64,000 bases of DNA from Gemmatimonadaceae bacterium (GCA_037721215.1 JBBJNV010000005.1:88469-152468); one strand, 5' to 3'; shown: positions 38,901-46,026, counted from the stretch's first letter. The notes: a model not told the origin generated them from the letters alone. Program-made: numbers and translations.

Positions 38901-40682
38901 CCCCTCCGCCTGCCACCGACAGATCACGGACACTGCATCCGGATCTGGGGCCAAAGCAATTCCTGCCCGCGCCGCAACCCCCTGCGCCGCCGCAGAGTCC
39001 CCTGCGGCGAGCAGGGCTAGCTGGACTCCGCGCTCGCCACATGTCCGCACAAGGTCCGTGGCGCGCTCGGAGATTCTGGGACGAATTGCCAGCACACCAA
39101 GTGGTCGCCGCTGCCCTACCCGCCGGAGGACCAGCAGTTGATCTTCGCGATGCTGCAGGCGGATTGATGCAGCAATTCGATCGCTCTCGCGAGCGGCTCG
39201 AAGCGTATACCGCACGCCGTCGCGCGTAGCGCTGCCAACCACCCCGTCAAAGTGACCGTCTTCCACCGACACCGCTGTCCTGGCGACATTTCGAAAAGCG
39301 GCGCTCCAAGGCGCCTCCGCGGCTGCGGCAACGGCAGCAGCGAGGGCAGTGACTTCGGCGGCATCGGTGCCCGAGACCGGCACGGCGGCGTGAAGCTCAA
39401 TCCCGCTCGCCAGCAAACGCGGGCTGCCAAGGACGATGGCGTCAGGAAGCCGCATGAGGTGCTTCGCTCCGGGGTCGACAACTGTCACGCCGGCGCGCAG
39501 GACGCGAGCCAGCGCTCCGCTATCTGCCGCATCCTCGCCGGTAAGTGCTGCGCGGGGGTTGACCAGGAGAAGCGCCGCAAACGTGCGCTCAAGTGAGCGA
39601 GACGCCACCGCGGTGACGCCCCCATAGGCCAGCGACACCCACCCCGATGTTCGCCGATAGCGGTCATAGCGCGGCTCTGGGGGGGGCAAGGGGCGCGGCG
39701 CAGGCAGAGCATTGCGTAGCGGGCGGGCTAACGTCACCGCGCACGGTCCACTAAGGAGCAGTTGGCCAGCGGGAATGCGGCCGCCGGGTTCCACGGCAAC
39801 CGGCAGGCCGTCCACGCCGATCCAGGTCGTCACGCCGTCCGCGATGGTACCGGGGAGCGGGAGCCGCTCGCCGGTTTCGAGCCGGATTATGGCGCCTGGA
39901 ACGGGTGCGGGCCCTTGCTCCAGCTTCTCCTCGAAACGCCGCCGGGCAGCGCGGCCGGCAATAGCAGTACTGAGAAGTCGTCCGGCCGTGAGGCCGTTGA
40001 GCAGTAGCCCAAAGGTGCCGCCGGCGAGCGTGAGACTTACGATGCTTGCAACGTCGAAGAGCACTTCGGCAGCCTCGGGACCGAGCCGCTCGTGAGCCTT
40101 TTCGCGTAGCGCGGGGAAGCTCTGGATCAGGCTTATAGTGCCAGCGACTACGGCGGGTGCGCCCGACGTGACCGGGGGCCCGCCGGCCCCGGCCAGCCGT
40201 CGTCCGAACAGCATCGCAAGTCCGAGCGCCGCCCCGGCAGTGCGCGTCGCGCTCCGACGAAGATCGTCAGTGCGAAGTGCACCAGGAGGCACCATCTCGC
40301 TCTTAGCAGCGTGCGGAGTCGTTCTCGCAGCCTCACTAACGACATCGGCGCGAACCCGGCGGCTGGATCGCTGGCGCCCGGCAAGCACCGCAACATCCCT
40401 ATGCCCGTCATCGCTGGCCCGTGCAGGGTGGGCCTCGGCGAACAGGCGGGTGCTGCGCAGCATTGAAAGTACGCGCAGGTCGTCGGTCAGCTCGGGATCG
40501 AAGTGCACGAGGATATTGCCGGTGAGCGAGTTCGCCCGGACTTTGCGAATACCAGGCTCGCGACACACACGAGCTTCCAGCGTCGCCTGAGCAGCTCCTG
40601 TCCATCCGGGAAGATGCACCCGCACCCGACCGCAGGCGCGATGCACCAGACGCGGATCGGCCGCAACTGCGCTGGCGGTCAT
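35928..40682 (-). CDS. Giant CtpI-like P-type ATPase with N-terminal HMA-like domain
   Basis: A 1584-residue protein from ATG 40682. Residues about 10-75 look like a heavy-metal-associated fold (VHRACGRVRVHLPGW through NILVHFDP) but lack the CxxC pair. Residues about 130-680 resemble a degenerate P-type/HAD module with helices but no DKTGT. Residues about 720-1584 are a complete P2-like pump: EASLTGESLPVSK, AAVPEGLPLL in M4, phosphorylation loop CADKTGTMTEG (Asp 1034), MITGDHPATARAIG, MTGDGVNDAPALRLADVG and MNLMTDVLPALAVV in M6. The tandem layout and length match mycobacterial CtpI (about 1.6 kb residues), whose ion is not settled; Ca, Mg or another divalent ion is likely from the M4/M6 motifs. 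It follows two small Ala-rich genes in one operon. Confidence 0.88.
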   Translation of the reverse strand: MTASAVAADPRLVHRACGRVRVHLPGWTGAAQATLEARVCREPGIRKVRANSLTGNILVHFDPELTDDLRVLSMLRSTRLFAEAHPARASDDGHRDVAVLAGRQRSSRRVRADVVSEAARTTPHAAKSEMVPPGALRTDDLRRSATRTAGAALGLAMLFGRRLAGAGGPPVTSGAPAVVAGTISLIQSFPALREKAHERLGPEAAEVLFDVASIVSLTLAGGTFGLLLNGLTAGRLLSTAIAGRAARRRFEEKLEQGPAPVPGAIIRLETGERLPLPGTIADGVTTWIGVDGLPVAVEPGGRIPAGQLLLSGPCAVTLARPLRNALPAPRPLPPPEPRYDRYRRTSGWVSLAYGGVTAVASRSLERTFAALLLVNPRAALTGEDAADSGALARVLRAGVTVVDPGAKHLMRLPDAIVLGSPRLLASGIELHAAVPVSGTDAAEVTALAAAVAAAAEAPWSAAFRNVARTAVSVEDGHFDGVVGSATRDGVRYTLRAARESDRIAASIRLQHREDQLLVLRRVGQRRPLGVLAIRPRISERATDLVRTCGERGVQLALLAAGDSAAAQGVAARAGIALAPDPDAVSVICRWQAEGQRVAFVADTPDAAPAFAAADLAIAVNRGRSPFAAGVDLLAPDLGAVACIVEAAARRDLAARDSVGLSALANVVGAVWGLRGQPPMALATLPVNTAALTALAAGWARLRGGERATSVVGETADPRPERWGRQSAEEVLRVFETTDMGLSSVSAAARLKVIPLARRPNPLLVAALDQIKSPLTAILAAGAGLSLFLGSPADAVMIAAMLVANAAAGVWQELRTGQAADALEQMSAPTARVLRDGHPSSLPAGEIVPGDALLLARGDRVAADARLIAAHRLEVDEASLTGESLPVSKTLVGAREADRVVLAGSDVTLGTGQAVVTAVGPDTLMGAAIAAMAAGSPSRQTPLTTRLHQMLRQVLPIAGAGGGIVAVSGLLRREPALPSLALGATAALAAVPEGLPLLASLGEAAVARRLAARNAIVRRPSAVEALGRVDTVCADKTGTMTEGRLALALIADAERELRLPGDLPPELQLVLVTAALAGPHPDAPDADVDPTDAVVARAADTAGLGDAVRAARAADLPFESARLFHASIVENRLCAEGAAEALAPLCDRVRRGGVDHFLDDAGREALLDRAQQLAAQGLRVLMVAEGAAQVPLQEPHSLVALGFLGLADPLRAGVLNAVRRCHAAGIRVIMITGDHPATARAIGRDAGLVDDEGLVLTGADIVNLEERELDMMLEQATIIARATPVDKVRIVESLQRRGHTVAMTGDGVNDAPALRLADVGVAMGRGGTEVARQAADVVLTDDDFATLVEAFVEGRTFWRNIRRSLGLLLGGNLGELGLVVGASLLRLASPLTGRQILMMNLMTDVLPALAVVLARPKHHDLAALAREGASALGKPLRNEVFARGGATAVPSLVIYLIALRAKGAAVAQTVAFASIVSTQLAQTLDAGSKEGDAGPSIHRVVAGTAGVLAAMLILPAFRAFAGLVAPTPLGWGLIGASTLTSVMLARTFAVDPVFNAVGPTPLKEMAESVPGRGADGPTRTEAKNL

Positions 40683-40691
40683 TTCACGTGC

Positions 40692-40723
40692 CGCGACAGC
40701 GGTCTACGTCGCGACAGCGGTCT
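40692..40723. repeat. Tandem 14-nt direct repeat just upstream of the ATPase start
   Basis: cgcgacagcggtct occurs exactly at 40692-40705 and again at 40710-40723 (period 18 nt), with the nearer copy ending 9 nt from the ATPase ATG. It could be an operator, a leader element or a chance duplication. No similar copy was noted elsewhere in the neighbouring gap. Confidence 0.7.
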
Positions 40724-40789
40724 TACCTATGAATTGATGCGGCACCCAGAGCTTCGGGTCGCGGGATTGGCCTCACCGGTGGATCGAGC

Positions 40790-41218
40790 TCACGGCATGT
40801 CGCTGGCATCGGTGCGGGAAGAGCGCCGCCGAAGCTCTTCTGCGTCGACCCAGATGTCCTCCGCCTCCTCGCGGGCAAGTGCCGCCGCCCTGTTCAAACG
40901 GTCGGCGCCAGTAGCTGCGACCGCACTGAACTGAGCAGCAGCGCGGCTTATGATCTCCTCTGCACGTGCTGTCGCGGCAGGCGTCGGGGCGCTTGCGGGC
41001 CCGCTTTCGGGAGAACCGGCTGGTTCGGAGGCTCCGGACGCGGTCGGCGCCCTGGCAGTTGCCAGACCGGCGACAGCCAATGACCGGAACCGCCGCAGCG
41101 TGAGGGCGGCCAAACGACCGACGTTTTCTCCAAGCTCCCGCGCGGCATCCCCGGATGAGGCAGCAGCTGGAGGAACTGGTGAAGCTACACTCTCAGCAGC
41201 AGGCCCGCGCTCAGTCAT
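40790..41218 (-). CDS. Ala-rich protein of unknown function in the ATPase operon
   Basis: A 142-residue protein from ATG 41218, overlapping the previous gene as ATGA. It is rich in Ala, Pro, Ser and Thr with a low-complexity middle (SGASEPAGSPESGPASAPTP). Two amphipathic helical stretches stand out: ARELGENVGRLAALTLRRFRSLAVAGLATARA and RAEEIISRAAAQFSAVAATGADRLNRAAALAREEAEDIWVDAEELR-like sequence near the C-terminus (residues about 85-130). There is no signal peptide or metal motif. The helices resemble phasin-like or polymer-coating proteins only loosely. Tight coupling to the ATPase suggests a role as its accessory protein, but no family was recognised. Confidence 0.6.
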   Translation of the reverse strand: MTERGPAAESVASPVPPAAASSGDAARELGENVGRLAALTLRRFRSLAVAGLATARAPTASGASEPAGSPESGPASAPTPAATARAEEIISRAAAQFSAVAATGADRLNRAAALAREEAEDIWVDAEELRRRSSRTDASDMP

Positions 41219-41718
41219 CCGCCACTTCGTGGGTTTCCTTGATCCGTCGGCGCGGCCCTTGATTTCGCGGCAGATTTCGCGGTCTTCGCTCCACGACGCC
41301 GCACCTTGATGGGCGGACGCATGGGAACCCCCGGCGCAGAGTTATCTCCCGCACCGGTGGCCGTTGCCCCGACAGGTGGTGTGGGAGCTCGGGCAATGGG
41401 TACGCCCACGGGTACCCCTTCTCCAGTCGCAGCAGACGAATTGACGGCCGGACGGGGTGGCTCGGTGGACTCCTGAATACCATGACTCACTCCGCGCGCA
41501 AACGAGGCAAGCGCGTCACCCGCCTTGAGCGCGCCGGCAAGCCCCTGAACGGCACCTCGGCGCAGCAGCTCACGCACGCGCGGCGAAAATATTGCAGCCG
41601 TCACCGCGACTGCGGCCGCTACCTTCGCGTCTCCACCGTCATCACTCGCCAACTCTGACCTCTCTTTAAGAGCCCACGGGTCGATGCCCGGGTCGGTTAA
41701 TTTCGAGCCGGGTTGCAA
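41215..41718 (-). CDS. Small protein with hydrophobic Ala/Gly segment, first gene of the ATPase operon
   Basis: A 167-residue protein; the start TTG 41718 is uncertain. Residues about 30-70 (DAKVAAAVAVTAAIFSPRVRELL, then GALKAGDALASFARGVSHG) are weakly hydrophobic, followed by Arg-rich turns, a layout that loosely recalls DUF5132-type anchors found beside similar pumps. The middle is Pro/Gly/Thr-rich and the C-terminus is basic (KVRRRGAKTAKSAAKSRAAP), suitable for binding acidic surfaces or nucleic acid. A sigma70-like promoter lies about 80 nt upstream. The function is unknown; partnership with the downstream ATPase is inferred from the 4-nt gene overlap that follows. Confidence 0.55.
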   Translation of the reverse strand: MQPGSKLTDPGIDPWALKERSELASDDGGDAKVAAAVAVTAAIFSPRVRELLRRGAVQGLAGALKAGDALASFARGVSHGIQESTEPPRPAVNSSAATGEGVPVGVPIARAPTPPVGATATGAGDNSAPGVPMRPPIKVRRRGAKTAKSAAKSRAAPTDQGNPRSGG

Positions 41719-41795
41719 TCTTGAGGCCGCCGCTCAGCTGTTTTCCTCAGCGCCTGAAAAGCGAGTAGCCTTGGTCCGCCAACCGAGCGTGGATT

Positions 41796-41823
41796 AGGCT
41801 ATACAAAAAAACAATTTTGTCAA
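41796..41823 (-). promoter_or_regulatory. Sigma70-like promoter for the CtpI-type ATPase operon
   Basis: On the minus strand TTGACA (41823-41818) is followed after 16 nt by TAGCCT (41801-41796). The spacer is a T-rich run in an otherwise GC-rich region. It would start transcription roughly 70 nt upstream of the 41718 start codon. The -35 box is a perfect consensus; the -10 box is weak. Confidence 0.5.
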
Positions 41824-41977
41824 GGCTACGGCACCCAAACCGATTGCGTCTCGACCATACAATTTTTCTCACAGCGCCAAGGGGGTCGCTTCGAGGTGAG
41901 CCACGAGGCGGCAATGCGGAGGCCCGTTCCAAGCTCACCGCCCGCACATCGCCTTGTACAATGATACAAGCCATCTA

Positions 41978-42580
41978 TCAGCGCTTAAGCGAGTTCTGGA
42001 TGTCCTGAGCAAGCTTGTGGTGCGCGACGAACGCCGGCCCAGTCTGCACGAGCAGGGCTTTGACCTCCGCGTTCTGCGCATTCGGAATGAGCGTGTTGTC
42101 GAGCGCGTCCAGCACGGTCTGGTAGTACGAGACTTCGTTGTCGATGTACGCCTGAACGAAGTCCTTGCCTGACTTTCCCTCCAGCGTCTTGAGGTTCTGC
42201 GTACCCGCCTCGATGAGCTGACGGCTCGTCGCGTTTTCCTCGGGCGTGACGCCGAGTTTCGTAACAAGTGCCGTGGCCGCCTTGTTCACCGCGGAATGGT
42301 CGGTGACCATTTGCCGGGCGAACGACCTGACCTTTGATCGGATGCTTCGACCCCGCGAGCTGCTGGCTTCGATGGCCACATTATTGGCCGCCACAACGAT
42401 CGCGGCGATCTGGGGATCGGTAACGGCCGGAACCGAGGTGGATGCCGCGGGGCGGTCTCAGGCGCTGAGGCCGGGGCCAACGCAGTATCAATTTCCCCGC
42501 TCTGTGTCCGGTCAGTTTCAGTGCCGCTGCAGGCGGCCAGAGCGAGGATGATGGGAAGCTGGCAGCAAGAGTTTCGTCAT
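41978..42580 (-). pseudogene. DUF4142 lipoprotein broken by two frameshifts
   Basis: A good ribosome binding site (aggaa) and ATG 42580 begin MTKLLLP, but the lipoprotein signal continues only in the +1 frame as PIILALAACSGTETD, and the mature domain returns to the first frame near 42447 with STSVPAVTDPQIAAIVVAANN. From there DUF4142 runs intact: QMVTDHSAVNKAATAL, LVTKLGVTPEENATS, FVQAYIDNEVSYYQTVLDALD and FVAHHKLAQDIQNSLKR. DUF4142 is a helical ferritin-like domain, usually periplasmic and of unknown role. An extra base near 42556 and a compensating one-base loss near 42447 explain the pattern. It may be a recent pseudogene or an assembly error at C-rich tracts. Confidence 0.8.
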
Positions 42581-42604
42581 GAGAGTTTCCTGTCGATAAC
42601 GTGT

Positions 42605-42985
42605 TTAGGGGGATAGTGCGGACGACGCGTCAGCGTACGACGATCGTTCAGCCATGGCCGGGTGAAAAGTGCAGATGTACGGATACACCCCCGGGGTACG
42701 CGCGATGAGGCGCCACCAAGCATCAGCCTCGAGACTTCCGGAGTCGAACGTCTCATCTCGCGCCGTTGCGGTATGCGGCACGAGGTCCCGGTTTCGCCAT
42801 ACGAGTGTGTCGCCCACCCGCACCGTATCTGCCGACGGCGAAAATGCAAAAGCCCGGATCGTCACCGCCTGGGTGGTTGCCCGCGGTAAGCAACCAATCT
42901 GCGCCGAAGCGACGATGCACACGAGCGTGCCATTACGCGCCCGGCGCCAGCTGGCGCGTCTTGCGGTAATCGGCGTACTCAACAA
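42605..42985 (-). CDS. Cupredoxin (plastocyanin-like) lipoprotein
   Basis: A 126-residue protein from TTG 42985; alternatives include GTG at residue 21. The start region contains a hydrophobic stretch (TLVCIVASAQIGC) ending in a cysteine, suggesting lipoprotein export. The body is a plastocyanin/azurin-like domain: FAFSPSADTVRVGDTLVWRN, LVPHTATARDETFDSG with the first copper His, and GVYPYICTFHPAMA with Cys, His and Met ligands. It would bind one copper and shuttle electrons in the periplasm. It sits next to the broken DUF4142 gene and faces a second cupredoxin-like frame 14 nt away on the other strand. Confidence 0.75.
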   Translation of the reverse strand: MLSTPITARRASWRRARNGTLVCIVASAQIGCLPRATTQAVTIRAFAFSPSADTVRVGDTLVWRNRDLVPHTATARDETFDSGSLEADAWWRLIARTPGVYPYICTFHPAMAERSSYADASSALSP

Positions 42986-42999
42986 CTCTCGGACGATGC

Positions 43000-43299
43000 G
43001 TGCGCCAGACGCAGGAACTCGGCACGCGTGCTGGATCGTCGCGAAACACTCCGCGCAGCGCCGAAGTGATCGTCCTCAAGTTCTGTTTCTCAACGCCCCG
43101 CATCATCATGCACAGGGCGCGCACTCGAGACCACTCCGATCCCCGATGGCTGGAGCACGAGGTGGTTTTTGACCACGGGATTGCCTCAGGCGTGCAGGCG
43201 AATGGTACTTGTGTACGGACTTTCGCGGCGGTTGGCACGTACCCTTACCACTGCCGGATTCACGGCACGTCCATCTCTGGCAGGATTGCCGTGAACTAG
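43000..43299 (+). pseudogene. Cupredoxin remnant lacking a signal peptide
   Basis: From about 43063 the frame reads AEVIVLKFCFSTPRIIM, then WLEHEVVFDHGIASGVQANG and FAAVGTYPYHCRIHGTSISG, ending at TAG 43297. This is the C-terminal two-thirds of a cupredoxin: HEVVFDHG carries the first His, and YHCRIHG the Cys-His pair; the axial Met is replaced (SISG for the usual MSG). The N-terminal part (GTG 43000) is not hydrophobic and lacks an export signal, and the segment between the two beta sheets looks scrambled (HRARTRDHSDPR). It is most likely a decaying copy. The 13-nt repeat cgcagcgccgaag flanks it. Confidence 0.65.
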
Positions 43300-43316
43300 C
43301 GCACGCAGCGCCGAAG
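43054..43316. repeat. 13-nt direct repeats flanking the cupredoxin remnant
   Basis: cgcagcgccgaag is found at 43054-43066 and 43304-43316, bracketing the recognisable cupredoxin sequence. Such short direct repeats can mark an insertion, a duplication or deletion by slippage. There is no transposase or inverted terminal repeat to make it a clear mobile element. Confidence 0.5.
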
Positions 43317-43359
43317 CTCAGTTGATCAACTCAGCTCGTGATTCAGGGAGAATGAAACG

Positions 43360-43573
43360 ATGCCAGAGCAAGCCCTTTACGAACGGCTTGGCGGAGTGTA
43401 CGCCATCGCAAGCGGTGGTCGACCGGTTCAGCGACCGGATTCTTGAAATCCGCTGGTCGTTAATGCCATCGCTGAGCTAAAGCAATGGCACACGGAGGAA
43501 TACAAGAAGCGGTGATGAGGAGGCACTGGCTGCGTTCGATGCACAGAAGAAGCATGTGACCGCCGGTTCCTGA
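43360..43573 (+). pseudogene. Truncated hemoglobin remnant with frameshifts and internal deletion
   Basis: A good ribosome binding site (gggag) precedes ATG 43360, MPEQALYERLGGVYAIA, the start of group I truncated hemoglobins. The frame then shifts near 43411 to AVVDRFSDRILE and again near 43443 to NPLVVNAIAELKQWHTEEYKKR. The heme-pocket middle (about 50-60 residues with the proximal His region) is missing, and the sequence jumps to EEALAAFDAQKKHVTAGS, the usual C-terminal helix, before a stop at 43571. It cannot make a working O2-binding protein. Its origin and neighbours fit a decayed accessory set with cupredoxin and DUF4142. Confidence 0.75.
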
Positions 43574-43677
43574 CTCGCTGTACTTGATCAGCCGGGGCTC
43601 TGCCTCGGCGCCCTGTCATCGCCAGCGGAACGCAGCATGAGGATAACAAGACGCCGACAACGCTCGCCGCAATGCAG

Positions 43678-43869
43678 CTACTCGTCAAGCCGCAATGGCG
43701 CTGCATACTTGATCGCCGTGCGCGTGATCTTGTCTACGATCCTTGCAAAATCTTCGTCCGGCCAGTCACGGCAGACGTTGCGGAGCCGTCGGGCGACATC
43801 GGCCCGCAGCGCTTCGTTCCTGCGTTTACCTGCCGCATCGCTGTGGAGGCCAGAAGAAAGATTTTGCAT
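43678..43869 (-). CDS. Small conserved-looking protein, unknown function
   Basis: A 63-residue open frame from ATG 43869. The sequence RADVARRLRNVCRDWPDEDFARIVDKITRTAIKYA is a well-formed amphipathic helical pattern with a Cys and Trp, unlike a random antisense frame. It is cytosolic in appearance. It lies in the decayed region between the globin remnant and the MarR gene and no family could be named. The start ATG has no strong ribosome binding site. Confidence 0.4.
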   Translation of the reverse strand: MQNLSSGLHSDAAGKRRNEALRADVARRLRNVCRDWPDEDFARIVDKITRTAIKYAAPLRLDE

Positions 43870-44007
43870 CGGCGCCGATATATAACTGTCGGCATCGGAT
43901 TACGCCAACATTCCGTTCGAGCAATCCCCCGCCGCTCCTCTCATGCGACTGACGCTACGACCGCGCGGAGCCTTACGCGTGTCGGGGCGCCGCTCTGAAC
44001 TTTGCAG

Positions 44008-44484
44008 CTATGGGCGGGCCAGCCGGTCCCGTTGCGCTTCCATTTCGTTGGTCAGCCGCCTCACCGATGCAACCAGAGTCGCGACGCCGCTGACAGGCAT
44101 TTCAGATAACGCCCCCATCAGAAGAGGCCGCCCCACCCCCTGAGCTTTCAGGGCGATCTTCCTGCCCCGCCCGCTGAGTTTGACTGCCACAGCGCGATCG
44201 TCGGTTGCGACCGGACGCTTGAGGGTCAGGCCTTTCCTGGTCAGAGCTGTCAGCAGTTCGGAAACCGTGCTCTGGTTCGAATTGAGCGCCGCACTCAGCA
44301 TCGTCACCGATTGCTCATCCGTGACCGCCAGCTCGCATAGCAATCGCAACTGCGCCGCAGTGACTCCAAACAGTTTTACCGATATCTCGTCACAAAGCCG
44401 CATTTCCCTCAGCATTGCTTCGAGAGCAACAATTGCCTCGTGGAGCGGGGCATTCCCGGGAACTATTTCGGACTTTTTCAACAT
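44008..44484 (-). CDS. MarR-family transcriptional regulator
   Basis: A 158-residue protein from ATG 44484; a GTG at 44541 would add 19 residues. The winged helix-turn-helix is clear: VTAAQLRLLCELAVTDEQSVTMLSAALNSNQSTVSELLTALTRKGL, then a wing with RPVATDDRAVAVKLSGRGRKI. Flanking helices would form the dimer. MarR proteins repress or activate genes for efflux, aromatic acids or oxidative stress in response to small ligands. No target with a close palindrome was found; the nearest genes on its strand are the small unknown ORF and the P-type ATPase operon. It may be a solitary regulator of the accessory segment. Confidence 0.88.
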   Translation of the reverse strand: MLKKSEIVPGNAPLHEAIVALEAMLREMRLCDEISVKLFGVTAAQLRLLCELAVTDEQSVTMLSAALNSNQSTVSELLTALTRKGLTLKRPVATDDRAVAVKLSGRGRKIALKAQGVGRPLLMGALSEMPVSGVATLVASVRRLTNEMEAQRDRLARP

Positions 44485-44890
44485 CTGCTCATGGTCCAAA
44501 CCGCCTGTTTCAGGACAGCATGCACATGCGCGGATGAGCACGCATCGCAGTCCATCGGGGCCGATATAACTTGTGGAAGATGCATGTACGATGCGCCACC
44601 GCGGACCATTACCGCGGCAGCACCTGATCCCCGACTACATCTTATATGCACAAATATGCACCATCAGCCAGTCGCCAGGTTCGCCTATTTGCCCTGGACG
44701 TGAGTAACATGGATCACGCAGTGGCTCAGGACGCCGAGTGGGTAGACCGGATAGAGCGCAGAGAAAGAGCCGGAGAGCTCACATATCGGGGCGGGGCAGG
44801 GCCGCTGAGGTACGACTGGCGGCTTATCGGTCCATCACTCAAGCCAGCCCAGCCAATCAGTGGCCACAAAAATGCCTGTTGGGTAGCGCA
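44485..44890. other. Gene-poor stretch upstream of the MarR gene
   Basis: This 400-bp stretch contains no open frame I can support. A frame from ATG 44710 (MDHAVAQDAEWVDRIERRER) runs on through the next gene in another frame but has no family-like features. A repeated tatgcac (about 44645-44662) and AT-richer patches could be regulatory for the divergently placed MarR and 44891 genes. Confidence 0.4.
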
Positions 44891-45094
44891 ATGGCAAAAC
44901 AGATTACCGGTGCAAAGCTGTATCTCGTCGGAGGGCATCAACTCCAGCTCGGGTCGCAGCCGATTGACGAGCTGATCGAGCTCCTCGAGACGAAGCCCGA
45001 TGCATTTCGTCGGATAGAGCTGGTGCCCGGAAACGAGATCATGCTGCATTGGAGTCAGATCGCCGCTCTGCAGATTTTTTCTGCGGGTAAGTAG
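44891..45094 (+). CDS. Small protein, unknown function
   Basis: A 67-residue protein from ATG 44891 (MAKQITGAKLYLVGGHQL). It has a regular beta/alpha pattern: strand KLYLVGG, helix SQPIDELIELLETKPDAF, strand RRIELVPGNEIMLHWSQIAALQIF. The regular shape and end-to-end low-cost codon use suggest a real protein rather than chance. It is cytosolic with no metal or catalytic motif. No family is recognised. An in-frame GTG lies further upstream (44738), but the extension is basic and unstructured, so the internal ATG is preferred. Confidence 0.6.
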   Translation: MAKQITGAKLYLVGGHQLQLGSQPIDELIELLETKPDAFRRIELVPGNEIMLHWSQIAALQIFSAGK

Positions 45095-45218
45095 CGGCAT
45101 TCGGAATTTGATCGCATTCAGGCAACGCAGCCGGATACCGGGCCGATAGCAATTTTACGCGCCCGGTGAATGCCATCTTTTATTCAGGCCTGAACTAATT
45201 TGTTTCTCAACCTCTGCC

Positions 45219-45818
45219 TCAATCGGGGCTGGCGCCCCACGGCGCCGGCGGTAGCGGCACACTGCGGGTGAGATCGAATTCCACGCGGAATTGCCGCTCG
45301 GTTCCCTCTCGTCGAAGAGCGTAAGCAAATGTTTCGCCGCCTCTGATCTCGAGCGTCCAGACATTCGTGATCGCGGCGGGAATGAGCGATGCGGTCAGCG
45401 AATCCGCATGAAACTCCTGAACGCCTGGGACGCCCGGGTGTCGAGTGTCACCACCATACTGCGTTATCCGGTCCTCTGATCCGTCGGTATGGCGGTGATC
45501 GTGTTTCAGTCGCAATCCAGTGCCGGTCCGCGTAATCACCCAAGTGCGCGAACGGTTTGATCCGATGTGGAATGGAATCCGAATTTCCGTCCCTGTACAG
45601 CGACGCACATGCATCACGAGCGACTTCCCTTCGAATGTCGTATCCCGGGGAACGGATTGCACCAGCCGTCCCGTGTAGGCTTTGCCGCAGAGTTCGGTAA
45701 GCGAGCTCCAGAACTGGTCCGGCACTGCCGGCGACACGCGCGATGAGCCACGGGGTGCGCAGGCAAGCGACAGCATCACGGCCGCGAGTATGACAGAGTT
45801 CCGCGATAGTCGACTCAT
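45219..45818 (-). CDS. Lipoprotein of unknown function
   Basis: A 199-residue protein from ATG 45818 with a clean lipoprotein signal: MSRLSRNSVILAAVMLSLAC, lipobox LSLAC. The mature part has beta-strand character (YTGRLVQSVPRDTTFEGKSL, RTWVITRTGTGLRLKHDHRH, EDRITQYGGDTRHPG) and a C-terminal barrel-like pattern ending in RQFRVEFDLTRSVPLPP. HDHRHTDGSEDR could bind metal. It is a periplasmic or outer-membrane-facing orphan with no recognised domain. It lies convergent to 44891 and just upstream of tRNA-Ser(GCT). Confidence 0.75.
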   Translation of the reverse strand: MSRLSRNSVILAAVMLSLACAPRGSSRVSPAVPDQFWSSLTELCGKAYTGRLVQSVPRDTTFEGKSLVMHVRRCTGTEIRIPFHIGSNRSRTWVITRTGTGLRLKHDHRHTDGSEDRITQYGGDTRHPGVPGVQEFHADSLTASLIPAAITNVWTLEIRGGETFAYALRREGTERQFRVEFDLTRSVPLPPAPWGASPD

Positions 45819-45897
45819 TGGTAGTCGCACAGGCCAGATTCGTGCCGACGCCGGGGTTGAGAAAGCCCTGCTGTTTCAATACGTTGCGACACCTCCC

Positions 45898-45986
45898 GGA
45901 GAGATGGCCGAGAGGCTGAAGGCACCGGTTTGCTAAACCGGCATACGTGGAAACGCGTATCGAGGGTTCGAATCCCTCTCTCTCCG
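45898..45986 (+). tRNA. tRNA-Ser (GCT anticodon)
   Basis: An 89-nt type II tRNA with acceptor GGAGAGA/TCTCTCC, anticodon stem CCGGT/ACCGG and loop TTGCTAA (anticodon GCT), a long variable arm (catacgtggaaacgcgtat), T arm GAGGG-TTCGAAT-CCCTC and discriminator G. CCA is not encoded. It is the right-hand border of the accessory segment that starts after tRNA-Ser(TGA). Confidence 0.97.
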
Positions 45987-45995
45987 TTTTGAATG

Positions 45996-46026
45996 CGGGT
46001 CCGCATCGGGAAGGCGGACCCGTTTT
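45996..46026 (+). terminator. Rho-independent terminator after tRNA-Ser(GCT)
   Basis: Perfect arms cgggtccgc (45996-46004) and gcggacccg (46014-46022) with a 9-nt loop are followed by ttttgtt. It starts 9 nt after the tRNA. The strong stem and T run make a classic intrinsic terminator, placed before gltX. Confidence 0.88.

Noticed and set aside
41953..41970. Short palindrome cttgta-tacaag after the DUF4142 gene
   Set aside because: Only 6-bp arms with no T tract or conserved context; likely chance.
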